DNA of 64,000 bases from Flavobacteriales bacterium (GCA_016722445.1 JADKIZ010000002.1:62001-126000); one strand, 5' to 3'; numbered from the stretch's first letter, positions 38,172-49,104 are shown. The notes: generated from the sequence alone by a model not told the origin. Program-made: numbers and translations.

Positions 38172-38267
38172 ATGCCTTGCGGTAAAAAAAGAAAGCGCCA
38201 TAAAATGGCCACACACAAAAGGAAGAAGCGCCTAAGAAAAAATCGCCACAAGAAAAAAGTGCGCTAG
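38172..38267 (+). CDS. AURKAIP1/COX24-domain miniprotein, probable small ribosomal protein
   Basis: A 31-residue, extremely basic ORF: MPCGKKRKRHKMATHKRKKR, then LRKNRHKKKVR. The KRHKMxTHKRKKRxRKNRHK pattern is that of the AURKAIP1/COX24 C-terminal domain, found in mitochondrial mS38 and in tiny bacterial 30S proteins. It lies in a run of co-directional genes, 4 bp after the TPR gene and before RNase G. Genes this short are easily missed. Confidence rests on the composition and motif. Confidence 0.8.
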   Translation: MPCGKKRKRHKMATHKRKKRLRKNRHKKKVR

Positions 38268-38381
38268 TGGTGCATTGTAATTTCCAGTCTGTTTCCAACG
38301 GAAACAGGCTGGATGTTACAAGTTACAGGTGAATGCACCTCGCATTCGCCTGCTTTTCATTTTCTATAACTCCTTCTTCTA

Positions 38382-39937
38382 TTGACTGGAAATATTGAAT
38401 TGGTGATCAATGCCACCTCATCCGGGGTGGATATTGCTTTGCTCAAAGAAAAAGTTCTCATTGAACTCCATCGCGAACAGCGAAATCAGGAGTATGCAGT
38501 GGGCGACGTTTATCTGGGCAAGGTCAAGAAGATATTGCCACACCTGAACGCTTGTTTCGTCGATGTTGGTTACAACAAAGATGCATTCCTTCACTACTTG
38601 GATCTTGGTCCTCAGTTCGCCTCACTCAACGCTTTCACCAGAAAAACACTGAGCGGCGATCAGAAAAACTCTGATCTCATGAGTTTCCAGACTTTGCCAG
38701 ACATCAACAAGGATGGCAAAATCAAGGATGTGATGGGACAAGGTTATGTCATACCAGTTCAGGTTGCCAAAGAACCCATTTCTCAGAAAGGTCCACGCCT
38801 CACATCAGAAATTACCATTGCAGGTCGTTACCTGGTGCTTGTGCCATTTTCGAATAAAGTTTCGCTTTCTGGCAGAATTACGGATGAAGTAGAACGTGAT
38901 CGTCTGCGCAAACTGATGCACAGCATTCGCCCTTCAAACATGGGCGTGATCATCCGCACCCAAGCTGAAGGCACAAGTGTGAGTGAATTGGATCAAGACC
39001 TTCACGATCTGGTGAAGCGTTGGGATGAAATGCACCGTACGATGAAAACGGCGCGTCCTCCACAACGAATTCTTGGCGAAATCAATAAGACTTCTTCCAT
39101 TCTTCGAGACATTCTCAATGAGAATTTTACCTCGATCAATGTCAACGACGAACAGGTTGCTGCGGAAATCAAAACATACCTGAAGTCTTTCAACCACGAA
39201 GAAGGCATTGTCAAGCTTCACAAAATTCCTGATCTGTTCGAAGCTTTCAACGTTCATCGTCAAATCAAACAGAGTTTCGGTAAACAAGTCAATCTGAAAA
39301 GCGGTGCTTATCTGATTGTTGAGCATACCGAAGCCATGCATGTGATCGACGTCAACAGCGGTAATCGGAAGAATGCTTCCGTGATCAATCAGGAAGATAA
39401 CGCGTTTCAGACCAATCTGGAATGTGCAAAGAAATTGCCCGACTCCTTCGACTACGTGATATGGGTGGAATTATCTGCATTGATTTTATCGATATGCAGA
39501 ACAAAGACAATCAGAAGAAACTAAGCGACACCCTTCGTGATTGTATGAAAGAAGACAAGGCCAAACACAATGTTTTGCCTCCAAGCCGTTTTGGTGTAGT
39601 TGAAATCACACGTGAAAGAGTGAAGCCTGTCACCAAAGTGGTGACCACCGAAAAATGTCCAAGTTGTGACGGAAAAGGTGTGGTTCAATCATCTCTTCTT
39701 TTCACTGAAGAAATCGAAAACAACATTCGATTCTTATCTGAAGAAGGAGTGCATAAAAATCTGCGATTGGTAGTGCATCCGATGGTTGAAGCATATCTCA
39801 ACAGAGGATGGTTCAACAGCATTACTAAATCCTGGCGAAAAAAGTATAAGCTTAAATTGAATGTTGAGGCTTCTTCTAATATCGCATTCCTCGAGTATCA
39901 CATTTTCGACGCAGAAGGCGAAGAAGTGAATCTCTGA
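38382..39937 (+). CDS. rng: Ribonuclease E/G, one-base deletion
   Basis: RNase G/E family endoribonuclease for rRNA maturation and mRNA decay. It has an S1 RNA-binding domain (about 38-130: GDVYLGKVKKILPHLNACFVDVGYNKDAFLHYLDLGPQ), the catalytic DNase-I-like region with metal ligands in HVIDVNSGNR and GGIICIDFIDM, and the zinc link CPSCDGKG. The frame breaks near 39428-39430: one missing A (GCAAAG for GCAAAAG) separates ECAK from EIARLLRLRDMGG. The repaired protein is about 518 residues, normal for the Bacteroidota form. The start is a TTG at 38382; no ATG lies closer. Loss of function would be harmful, so an error is likely. Confidence 0.9.
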
Positions 39938-40031
39938 TTCGCATTCCGAAATCTCCAACATCTATTTTTTTTCTAGTTAGGTCCGTCGTGATCCTTATTT
40001 GGATTTCACACAGTCATTAAAGACAAGCTGA

Positions 40032-41291
40032 TCAACGCATGTATGCGACGAAGTGTTTTTCTACCACATTATTCAACGCAGCAAGGTTCAGGTGATCACT
40101 TACTTCTGCAGCATCACGCACACTACCGTCTTTCATCAAAATCTTGATCGCATCATTTTGGGAGTTGTAAGCTCTGTTATCCACCGTTGTGTGAATCACA
40201 AAATAACCAGCTTCTTCTTCAGTGAGGCTGTATTGAGCAGCAATTCGTTTTACTTGCTTAGCGATAAAATCATGATCAATCTGATCCTTTTGTAATTCGA
40301 TTTTGAAAAGCTCACGTTTCATGATTTTCGCAGACAACATAGACAGAACCCGATCATCATGACTTTGCCACACTTTCAAAGCACCGGCAATGTCGAAATC
40401 ATCCAATTGCGCATATTGCTCCAATGAGTTTCTATCTCTGGCGAAGTCCGAAGCGGAAATATTGTTGTAAAGGAAAAAATGCAACGCAGGAGAACAAAAC
40501 ATTTCCTTGCCCTCATTGGCCAGTTGTTTTGCCCGCTTCAACGCATTCACGAGCATGTATTCAGCGCTGAGTACAGTTTTATGCAGATAGACCTGCCAAT
40601 ACATAAATCTTCGCGCAACGATAAATTTTTCAATGCTGTAGATGCCCTTTTCTTCTACCACAAGCTGATCATTTTTTACATCTAGCATCTTTAAAATACG
40701 CTCACTTCCCACCTGACCTTCCACTACTCCACTAAAGAAACTATCGCGCGCGAGATAGTCGAGGCGATCCATATCCAGCTGGCTACTGACCAACTGATGG
40801 AAATATTTTTTCTTGTAACGGTTGTTGAAAATATCAATGGCCATGGTAAGTCTGCCTCCGAGATCAGCATTCAACTGTTGCATCATGAGCGATGAAATCT
40901 GCTCATGGTGCATCTCATTCGCAATGGAGAATTCTAAAGCATGGCTAAATGGACCATGGCCAATATCATGCAAGAGAACCGCACTCAATAAGCTTACTTC
41001 TTCTTCAGGTGTGATGTCATGATTTTTGTGCCGAAGTTCATCCACCGCGTTTTGCATCAGGTGCATTGCACCAATCGCATGTTGAAACCTATTGTGAAGC
41101 GCACCAGGATAAACCAGATGCGATAAACCTAATTGGGCAATTCTCCGCAAACGCTGAAACCACGGATGGTCAATCAGTTCCAGAATAAATCCATGCCTGA
41201 TGGTAATGAAGCCGTAAACCGGATCATTGATGATTTTGCGTCTTGTTTCCAATGGAAATGAAAAATTATTTAACGCTGTAAAAATATTCAC
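40032..41291 (-). CDS. HD domain phosphohydrolase
   Basis: A 419-residue HD-superfamily protein. The metal-binding residues are in RFQHAIGAMHL and LLSAVLLHDIGHGPFSHALE, with the later Asp in LDMDRLDYLARDSF. This arrangement matches the dNTP triphosphohydrolase-like HD proteins (COG1078). Substrate unknown. It diverges from porX, an arrangement I recall from other Bacteroidota genomes. The ATG at 41291 is used; an ATG could also lie further in. Confidence 0.88.
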   Translation of the reverse strand: MNIFTALNNFSFPLETRRKIINDPVYGFITIRHGFILELIDHPWFQRLRRIAQLGLSHLVYPGALHNRFQHAIGAMHLMQNAVDELRHKNHDITPEEEVSLLSAVLLHDIGHGPFSHALEFSIANEMHHEQISSLMMQQLNADLGGRLTMAIDIFNNRYKKKYFHQLVSSQLDMDRLDYLARDSFFSGVVEGQVGSERILKMLDVKNDQLVVEEKGIYSIEKFIVARRFMYWQVYLHKTVLSAEYMLVNALKRAKQLANEGKEMFCSPALHFFLYNNISASDFARDRNSLEQYAQLDDFDIAGALKVWQSHDDRVLSMLSAKIMKRELFKIELQKDQIDHDFIAKQVKRIAAQYSLTEEEAGYFVIHTTVDNRAYNSQNDAIKILMKDGSVRDAAEVSDHLNLAALNNVVEKHFVAYMR

Positions 41292-41365
41292 GGAATACCC
41301 GAGTTAAGCCATGTATAAGAACCGTAGCTTTGACGGACTGTTATTAAAACCAATTACGCTTTTTT

Positions 41366-42919
41366 ATGGCTAGTGAACGCATACTCTGGGCAGATGATGA
41401 AATCGATCTGCTAAAACCTCATATTCTCTTCCTGGAACAGAAAGGATACCATGTAACCACTGTAAACAATGGCACTGACGCCGTCGACAAGGTGCGCGAC
41501 AGTTTTTTCGATATCGTGTTTCTGGATGAAAATATGCCTGGCGTAAATGGTCTAGCTGCACTTCAAAAAATCAAAGAAATTGACCCGACCTTGCCCGTGG
41601 TGATGATCACCAAGAGTGAAGAAGAGCACATCATGGAGGATGCGATTGGTTCAAAAATCTCGGATTACCTCATCAAACCTGTCAATCCCAACCAGATTCT
41701 CCTTTCATTGAAAAAAAATCTGAATGAAAAGCGTTTGGTGAGCCAGAAAACAACCAGCGACTACAGACAAGAGTTTCGCGAAATATCAATACGCCTCAGT
41801 GATCGCATGGATGCGCAGGAATGGTCTGAATTCTACAAAAAATTGGTACGATGGAATTTAGAACTTCAAGACTCGCAAGATGAAGGCATGAATGAAATCT
41901 TCAGAACGCAACGCATTGAAGCCAATGATCAATTCGCCCGTTTCATCAAAAATAATTATCTGGGTTGGCTTAAAAACACAGCCACAGCGCCTGTCATGTC
42001 ACACACATTGGTGAAAACCAAAGTAGCCCCATTGTTGAAAGCAGGCAATGAAACGGTCTTCATGGTTGTAATTGACAACTTGCGTTTTGATCAATGGAAG
42101 GTGATCCAACCGAAGCTGAAAGAATTTTTCCGTTCAGAATCCGAAGATATCTTCTATGCGATCCTTCCAACAGCGACTCATTATGCAAGAAATGCCCTGT
42201 TCGCAGGTTTGATGCCAAGTGAAATTGAAAGATTACATCCAAACCTATGGCTCAATGAAGATGACGAGGGTGGTAAGAACATGCATGAAGAAGCGCTCAT
42301 GGGAGCGCAACTGAAGCGCATGGGTTTTGATTTCAAATGGAGCTACAATAAAATCACCAACCTAAACGCTGGTAAAAAGTTGAACGACTCGTTCTCCAAT
42401 CTGATGAACAACAAACTGAATGTGATCGTGTACAACTTCGTTGATATGCTTAGTCATGCCCGCACAGAGATGGAAGTGATCAAAGAACTTGCAGATGATG
42501 AGCCAGCATACCGCAGCATCACTTCTTCATGGTTTGACCACTCACCGTTGTTGGACATTTTGAAAAAAGTCGCAGAAAACAATGGCACACTTATCATCAC
42601 AACGGATCATGGTACCATAAGAGTTGAAAATCCAGTGAAAGTGATTGGTGACAGAAACACAAATTCAAACCTCCGCTATAAGGCAGGAAAAAATCTCAAT
42701 TACAATCCTAAGGAGGTATTTGAAATCAGAAATCCTGCTGATGCATTCTTGCCGAAGATCAATATCAGCACGGCTTATATTTTTGCCCAAAACAGTGATT
42801 TCTTCGTTTACCCCAACAATTACAACCAATTTGTAAACTTCTATCAAAACACATTCCAGCACGGCGGTATTTCGATGGAAGAAATGATGATTCCTTTTTG
42901 TGTCCTAAAGGCGAAATAA
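41366..42919 (+). CDS. porX: T9SS response regulator PorX
   Basis: PorX is the response regulator of the PorXY system that controls type IX secretion genes. The 517-residue protein starts with a CheY-like receiver domain: the acidic pair is D10/D11, the phospho-acceptor is Asp 54 (IVFLDENMPG), and the conserved Lys is in YLIKPVNP. A helical linker follows, then a PglZ-type alkaline-phosphatase-like domain (FMVVIDNLRFDQW, PTATHYARNALFAG, ITTDHGTIRV), reported to hydrolyse nucleotides. Length is normal. It is the strongest T9SS marker here, and a terminator follows. Confidence 0.96.
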   Translation: MASERILWADDEIDLLKPHILFLEQKGYHVTTVNNGTDAVDKVRDSFFDIVFLDENMPGVNGLAALQKIKEIDPTLPVVMITKSEEEHIMEDAIGSKISDYLIKPVNPNQILLSLKKNLNEKRLVSQKTTSDYRQEFREISIRLSDRMDAQEWSEFYKKLVRWNLELQDSQDEGMNEIFRTQRIEANDQFARFIKNNYLGWLKNTATAPVMSHTLVKTKVAPLLKAGNETVFMVVIDNLRFDQWKVIQPKLKEFFRSESEDIFYAILPTATHYARNALFAGLMPSEIERLHPNLWLNEDDEGGKNMHEEALMGAQLKRMGFDFKWSYNKITNLNAGKKLNDSFSNLMNNKLNVIVYNFVDMLSHARTEMEVIKELADDEPAYRSITSSWFDHSPLLDILKKVAENNGTLIITTDHGTIRVENPVKVIGDRNTNSNLRYKAGKNLNYNPKEVFEIRNPADAFLPKINISTAYIFAQNSDFFVYPNNYNQFVNFYQNTFQHGGISMEEMMIPFCVLKAK

Positions 42920-42948
42920 GAACCTCATTCAACTCTAATACTAGATCA

Positions 42949-42973
42949 ACCCGGCTCCTCAGCCGGGTTTTTC
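42949..42973 (+). terminator. Rho-independent terminator after porX
   Basis: ACCCGGCT and AGCCGGGT form a perfect 8-bp stem with loop CCTC, followed by TTTTC. It begins 30 bp after the porX stop. Confidence 0.9.
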
Positions 42974-43096
42974 ATTTTTCAAATCGCGTACAAGTCCCGT
43001 AGACACCGCAAATCGACATCCGTCAATGCCAAGTAGGATCACAACAAAAACCCTCTTACCGTTCATCACACTCCATGTGGATTTATCGAGAAGGTT

Positions 43097-45268
43097 ATGC
43101 AAATTGCGCTCAGCAAAAACAAAATCACAAAAAAAAATCCTGCTCTTTGGAAGCATAGCCCTTGCGCTCTCATCTTGCGGCGGTGAACAAAAAAAAGATC
43201 AACCTGCCAGAATGAAAATTGAAAAGTATCCGGAATCCAAAAAACTGGAACAACAACTCGACTTCTTCGGAACAAAAGTAGACGACCCATATCTGTGGCT
43301 CGAAGACGACACCAGTGCTGAAACAGGGGCCTGGGTTGATGCTCAGATTGCGGTGACAAGAAATTACCTCGATAGCATTCCTTACCGCAAAAAATTGCCG
43401 AACGATTCCGCGACTTGTTCAACTTTGAAAAAGTTGGCGCTCCAATGAAAGCCGGTGATTATTATTTTATTTTCAAAAACTCCGGTCTGGAAGCGCAAGG
43501 AAAATACTTCGTGCGCAAAGGACTGGAAGGAACGGACGAACTATTCCTTGATATCAATACAATCGCTGAAAATGGTCTCGCTTCTGCATCATTACTCGGT
43601 GCAGATGACCAGAATAGATATATGGCGGTAAATGTCAATCAGGCAGGAAGTGACTGGAGCACAATTGAAGTTTATGACATCGCTACCAAACAAAAAATGA
43701 GCGACAAACTTGAATGGGTCAAATTCAGCGGTGCTGCCTGGTATGGCGATGGTTTCTACTATAGCCGATATCCGCAACCTGCGAAGGGTATGGAACTTAG
43801 TGGTGATAACAAAAACCACATGGTTTATTATCACAAAATTGGAACAGATCAAAGTGCTGATGAATTGGTGTACAGCGATCCATCTAGACAGGACATGTAT
43901 CACAATGTTTACCTTACAGAAGACAAAAAATACCTCTTTCTGATTGCAGCACCTGGAACGGATACATATGAAGTGTGGTTTAAAAATCCAGCGGAGAAAA
44001 ACGCGAAATTCAAACCGCTTTTCACCGATATGAATCATAAATCTTCACCCATCGAATGCACAGAAGATGGTATGTTGATCGTTCGCACCGATGTTGGTTC
44101 GGCGAATTCAAGATTGGTATTGGTTGATCCAAACAATCCAGATCCTTCGAATTGGAAAGAAATCGTGCCAGCAACAGAAAATCTTCTGCAAGGTGCAAGT
44201 ACTGGTGGCGGTGTGATTTTCCTCGAATACCTCGACAAAGCAAATACACGCATTTTCCGATGCAACTACGATGGTAGTGACCTCAAAGAAATTCCAATGC
44301 CAGATAAAACAGGTTCTGCAGGTGGTTTCGGAGGTAAAAAAGATGAGAAAATCTGCTTCTACTCCTTCACCTCTTTCACTTATCCGAGTGTGATTTTCAA
44401 ATATGACATCGATGCCAATCAAAGCACAGAATACTATCGCATCAATGTAAAATTCAATCCTGCCGACTATGAAAGCAAACAAGTGATGTACAAGAGCAAA
44501 GATGGAACTGATGTTCCTATGTTCATCGTACATAAAAAAGGGTTGAAGCTTGATGGTAAAAATCCCGCTTGGTTATACAGCTATGGTGGTTTCTCCATTC
44601 CGATGCAGCCAGGTTTCTCTTCATCACGAATTATTCTATTGGAAAATGGGGCTGTATTTGCCATGCCTTGCATCCGTGGTGGAAACGAATTTGGTGAAGG
44701 CTGGCACAAAGCAGGAATGCTCGACAAAAAACAAAACGTTTTCGATGACTTCATTGCAGCCGCGGAATTCCTGATTAAAGAAGGTTATACATCGAACGAA
44801 CTTCTAGCCATTGAAGGTGGATCAAATGGAGGTTTGCTTGTTGGCGCCTGTATGACACAAAGACCTGATTTGTTCAAAGTCGCATTCCCTCAAGTTGGTG
44901 TTCTGGATATGCTGAGGTTCCATAAATTCACAGTGGGTAAAGGCTGGATTCCGGAATATGGATGTGCAGACAGCTCCAAAACACATTTCGATTTTCTCTA
45001 TAAATACTCTCCTTATCACAATTTGAAGAAAGGAACGAAGTATCCCGCAACTATGGTGATGACAGCAGATCATGACGATCGTGTAGTACCTGCGCACAGT
45101 TTCAAATTTGCAGCAAGACTTCAGGAGTATCATCAAGGTGAAAATCCCGTTTTGATACGCATTGAAAAAAGCGCAGGACACGGAGCCGGAATGAGCACCG
45201 ATCAGGTGATCGAATCCATCGCCGACAAATACGCATTTTTCTTTTACAACATCGGTAGAGACTTATAA
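43097..45268 (+). CDS. Prolyl oligopeptidase family (S9) lipoprotein, frameshifted
   Basis: An S9 serine peptidase that cleaves after proline in short peptides, about 720 residues. The lipoprotein signal ends ALALSSCGGE. The beta-propeller begins YPESKKLEQQLDFFG with the family motif DPYLWLED. The catalytic Ser is in EGGSNGGLLVGA, Asp in TADHDDRVVPAHS and His in KSAGHGAG. The frame is disturbed at two A runs. The A6 run at 43389-43394 lacks one A; adding it gives KIAERFRDLFNFEKVG. The A9 run at 43129-43137 may have an extra base, since the likely ATG at 43097 is in a different frame from the signal peptide. An ATG at 43026 is in frame but would bury the signal. A terminator follows. Confidence 0.85.
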
Positions 45269-45287
45269 AATTATTTCCGCAAAAATT

Positions 45288-45316
45288 AAGGGCACCCTAT
45301 CGGTGCCCTTTTTTTT
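45288..45316 (+). terminator. Terminator after the prolyl oligopeptidase
   Basis: AAGGGCACC and GGTGCCCTT pair around a 5-base loop, followed by a T run. It may also act for the convergent gene ending at 45328. Confidence 0.9.
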
Positions 45317-45327
45317 GGTTCAGAAGG

Positions 45328-48300
45328 TTATTCAATGATCAACCGCGCTGTTTCATTCCATTCTTCGCTGATGATATTGACGATATATATACCTGCAGCA
45401 AGTTCCTTCGTTTCATTGATCGGGATTTTGTTGTCGCTGCAATAAACATATTGAGGTTCTGCTACCTCTCTACCCTTTGCGTCATAAATCCGAACATACA
45501 ACATGCCCTTATAATTTTCATCGAGTATGACATTCACCAGATCACCATGCGATGGATTTGGATAGATAGCGAAATTCATCTGATGAGGTGATTCTGCCAA
45601 AAGGTTCGAATTGATATGCTGATCATTGTCCAAAGCTTCCCATCTTTCTTGGCCATTTTCATCCTCCATTACAAAAGTGCTCGATGCCACTTGCATGCAA
45701 CGTGCAGGTCCCCAATTGCCAAACATTCCATTTTCATACTTTGGTCTAATCCGAACATTGTATGTAACGCCCGGTACGATCGATATGGATGTAAGTGGAA
45801 AATTGGTGAGATAACTACCCCGCATGTGTGTTAAAGTGCTACCACCTGGCGAAGGAGTAAATTCCCATTCATAGTCAATAGCACGACAAACCCCGGTATT
45901 CAGTCCAACAAAACTGTTCGCATTAACAGAACTTGGACAGGTGTAAAATCCGGCCAGATAAACTTGTGGCCATCCCTGAATATTGATTTGAAATTGGAAC
46001 ACCTCATGAACAATAAGTTGTTCCATGCTACCAAGTCCGTTGGAAAGATTGTAGATTGGATTCACTTTCACTTGATATGAATCGCCGGCAATCAAGCCTG
46101 GAACTTTGGTCAATCGAAGGTTCGTCAACAAATTCTGCGTGTATTGATAGCTCAATCCAGTCGTCGTAGACGTAAATGTGAAGCGATATGCAAATGCGGA
46201 AACAGGCACCGCAATAACATTTTGGCAATACTCAAGATTCGGATTATTCACCACAATAAAACTATCATTCAAATAGCTCAAGCTGATTGTAAATGAACCC
46301 GTGCCTTGTGCACTGTTATAGTTTCGAACGGCAATACGGTATTGCTGACCTTCTATCAAATTACCGAAATTTAAGTACTCATTACCTGGACCATTGTTCG
46401 TGTTTTCCAGATCAACAAATTCCCCATTGATTGTTTGCAACTCCACCAAAAGATTGATTGAAGAAGATTGTACCCTGATTCTAATTCCAGGTGCAGGCGC
46501 AGTGAATTTGTACCAGAGGTCTTGACCTGTTACTACGTTGGTGGTAGCTTCAGCAGAAGGTGTAGCATTGGTCAGATTACCCACACCAAGTGTTGTAACT
46601 GTAATCGGATTCACAGGAAGGTTAATTGCTCCCGAAGGATTGTCATTTACGACAACTTGTCCACAACCCTCGTCAGTAAATGCATCACAATCATCATTGA
46701 TACCATTGCACAATTCTGTGGCGGTTGGTTTGATCCCTGCATTGGAGTCATTGCAGTCGGTATTATTCACTACATAACCACTGGGAGCAACACATGCCAT
46801 GATGCTTAAACTGCCGTTTCCAAAACCATCACCATCCGCATCAGCATAGAAGACTGTTTGTACACCTTCATCCGTTTGCGCGTCACAGTCATCATCCAAC
46901 CCATTACATGTTTCGGATGCTGTAGGATGAATAGCTGCATTCGCATCATCACAATCACCTGCAAAAAGTACAAATCCAATCTGTTCTGAGCATGCTTCAA
47001 TAGAACCATCATCAGAACCAAATCCGTCTCCATCTGAATCAGCGAAGTAAACAGTCGTTGGAATTACTACAATGTAATTTGTCATTTGCAATTCGTCCGT
47101 CGTTGTTCCATTAGAAACTAGTAACGTCACATCATAGCTACCAGGTATGTTGTAGAACACCGAAGGATTTTGGTCAGAAGAAGTGGAAGGAGTACCTCCC
47201 GGAAATGACCACATCCAATTGATGGGTTCACCCGTAGACGCATCGTTGAACTGAACAGATCCCGATCCGCACAATACAGGTTCAACAGCGGTAAAGTCTG
47301 CAACCACATTGACTGCCTGTGTTGGCGTGATGAGAAATAAATCACCATTGCTTGCGGCGACAATAACTTCAATGCCGTCCTGATTGATATCGGTTGATCC
47401 GAGTTGAAGTATATCCTGACCACTCAATCCATCATAGACCACATAATCCCAATCCGATTCAGGATCATTGTTGTTATGAAAGACATGAATTTCACCAGGT
47501 GAACCGGAAACTACCCCGGCACCAATACCATATAAGATATCCTTCAATCCATCACCATCGGCGTCAAGAATGCAGATATCAGGTGATGGTACATCGCCAG
47601 CATATTGTTCATGAGCATCTGTGCCATCAATACCATATCTCACCATGTTATCGTAAAAACTAAACACCAATTCCTGTTGTCCATCAGAATCCATGTTGGC
47701 ATAGTCATACGAATCCCAACCACCGATGTATTGCATCGAATTGCTATCAAGAAATCCACTACCCATGCCCGGATAGATGTGTAGATCTGATCCAAAATCA
47801 GACAGGACAAATACAAGCAAATCATCCAGTCCATCGCCAGTAAAATCTTCACCATTCAATTTACTCAATGAAAAAAAAGAACCAGGAAACAACTCAAGAG
47901 TAGTTTGCATGACTGGCGCATCAAAACCACTACCATCCCAACTTAGAGAATAGAAAAAACCAACATGATCATAACTGAGTGTTGGGTCGGCCACATCATA
48001 ATTCAGACATATCAATACTTCTTGGGAACCATCATCATTCAGGTCGCAGTTGCTGATACCCTTGATCAAGGGTAAAAAGGCCATTGATTCATCATCAGCT
48101 TCAGATTGAAATACCAAATACGGATCAGAGAATTGGTAGCTTCCTTCACCAAATTGTACAAAAACTGACTGACCAGTTCCGGTTGCGAGAGGCGAGAAAA
48201 ATATCATGTCCATGAGGTCATCTCCGTTGACATCTCCCCACGATTCCATAACAGGATCAATCAAGTCAAACAATTCAACTTCTGTAAAAACATTGCCACC

Positions 48301-48525
48301 CTGATTGTGATACAACACAAAGTGCGTTGCCGGAGATTCGCCTGTAGTAGTCAATCCGCCATTGTCCGTGACAATATCCGGTAATCCATCATCATCATAA
48401 TCGACCATTCGAAAAGATGCCACATCATGATAAGCTTGATTGACTTGATCTGGTTCCGAAAGTTGAGCGGACACATTGACTTGTATACAAATCAAAAGTG
48501 AGGTAAAAAAGGGTAATGCTCGCAT
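45328..48525 (-). CDS. T9SS-exported FG-GAP / PKD / MopE-like metal-binding-repeat protein
   Basis: A 1065-residue secreted protein with a signal peptide ending near residue 20 (NVSAQ). Residues ~25-400 hold FG-GAP/VCBS repeats with calcium-type DxDxDG loops (VDYDDDGLPDIV, DLNDDGSQEVL, DADGDGLKDIL). A PKD domain follows (WMWSFPGGTPS, GSYDVTLLVSNG). Then come two MopE-like putative metal-binding repeats (DADGDGFG with CNGLDDDCDAQTDEG, and CNGINDDCDAFTDEG). Later regions are beta-rich, and the C-terminus (FAIYPNPSHGDLVNVIL to ETARLIIE) is a type A T9SS sorting domain. The ATG at 48525 starts the signal peptide; the earlier ATG at 48672 lies inside the neighbouring gene. Likely a surface adhesion or metal-binding protein. 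Confidence 0.82.
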   Translation of the reverse strand: MRALPFFTSLLICIQVNVSAQLSEPDQVNQAYHDVASFRMVDYDDDGLPDIVTDNGGLTTTGESPATHFVLYHNQGGNVFTEVELFDLIDPVMESWGDVNGDDLMDMIFFSPLATGTGQSVFVQFGEGSYQFSDPYLVFQSEADDESMAFLPLIKGISNCDLNDDGSQEVLICLNYDVADPTLSYDHVGFFYSLSWDGSGFDAPVMQTTLELFPGSFFSLSKLNGEDFTGDGLDDLLVFVLSDFGSDLHIYPGMGSGFLDSNSMQYIGGWDSYDYANMDSDGQQELVFSFYDNMVRYGIDGTDAHEQYAGDVPSPDICILDADGDGLKDILYGIGAGVVSGSPGEIHVFHNNNDPESDWDYVVYDGLSGQDILQLGSTDINQDGIEVIVAASNGDLFLITPTQAVNVVADFTAVEPVLCGSGSVQFNDASTGEPINWMWSFPGGTPSTSSDQNPSVFYNIPGSYDVTLLVSNGTTTDELQMTNYIVVIPTTVYFADSDGDGFGSDDGSIEACSEQIGFVLFAGDCDDANAAIHPTASETCNGLDDDCDAQTDEGVQTVFYADADGDGFGNGSLSIMACVAPSGYVVNNTDCNDSNAGIKPTATELCNGINDDCDAFTDEGCGQVVVNDNPSGAINLPVNPITVTTLGVGNLTNATPSAEATTNVVTGQDLWYKFTAPAPGIRIRVQSSSINLLVELQTINGEFVDLENTNNGPGNEYLNFGNLIEGQQYRIAVRNYNSAQGTGSFTISLSYLNDSFIVVNNPNLEYCQNVIAVPVSAFAYRFTFTSTTTGLSYQYTQNLLTNLRLTKVPGLIAGDSYQVKVNPIYNLSNGLGSMEQLIVHEVFQFQINIQGWPQVYLAGFYTCPSSVNANSFVGLNTGVCRAIDYEWEFTPSPGGSTLTHMRGSYLTNFPLTSISIVPGVTYNVRIRPKYENGMFGNWGPARCMQVASSTFVMEDENGQERWEALDNDQHINSNLLAESPHQMNFAIYPNPSHGDLVNVILDENYKGMLYVRIYDAKGREVAEPQYVYCSDNKIPINETKELAAGIYIVNIISEEWNETARLIIE

Positions 48526-48577
48526 AGGGTTTGATTTGGTTTTCCTGAAGACGAAATTTTTTGACAAATTCCACAAA

Positions 48578-49093
48578 TCAGGATTGAACTTTTTTAAGAA
48601 TTTTCGTGATGTGTCTCTGCCACACCTCATTGTGCCATGCCAACGTTTCTTCCAATGCCAGTTCGAATTCATGGCTCAGGTCTGGATAAAGCTTAATGGC
48701 ATCAGTGAGAATATAAGTAGCGTAGTATTTCACGCCAACATCCGTATTGCGATCCGACAAAAACCGAAATGCAAGATCGATCAATTTACCATATTGCTTC
48801 TCGGGTAACTTGAGTGGGTAAAGCGTTTTCAGCAATTCTCGCTGAATGCCTCCCACAGTCGCTCGTTGTAAATTATTGAGCAATTCTTCGGCGTATTTCA
48901 ATGGAAATTGATGATTGACTTCTGACACATGGCTCAAAACCCATGCTGCTTTAGCCGCCCGGGTGGATTGATCCACATCGATATAGCCCAAAAGAGTTTG
49001 GTACAATTTCTCATCCTTGGCCGCAGTTGCAGCTAGTTTGATCACTGCCGATTTACCCAGCCCTTTGACCAATATTTGTTCCGGTTGATTCAT
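48578..49093 (-). CDS. HEAT-repeat-like helical protein
   Basis: A 171-residue protein made of helix pairs: LGYIDVDQSTRAAKAAWVLSHVSE, YAEELLNNLQRATVGGIQRELLKTL, LIDLAFRFLSDRNTDVGVKYYATYIL. The spacing suggests HEAT-like repeats, but the family cannot be named. No signal peptide or catalytic motif is seen. The ATG at 49093 (MNQPEQIL) is preferred over 49120. The TlpA-like gene upstream is separated from it by a terminator. Confidence 0.6.
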   Translation of the reverse strand: MNQPEQILVKGLGKSAVIKLAATAAKDEKLYQTLLGYIDVDQSTRAAKAAWVLSHVSEVNHQFPLKYAEELLNNLQRATVGGIQRELLKTLYPLKLPEKQYGKLIDLAFRFLSDRNTDVGVKYYATYILTDAIKLYPDLSHEFELALEETLAWHNEVWQRHITKILKKVQS

Positions 49094-49104
49094 GATTACC
49101 TGCA

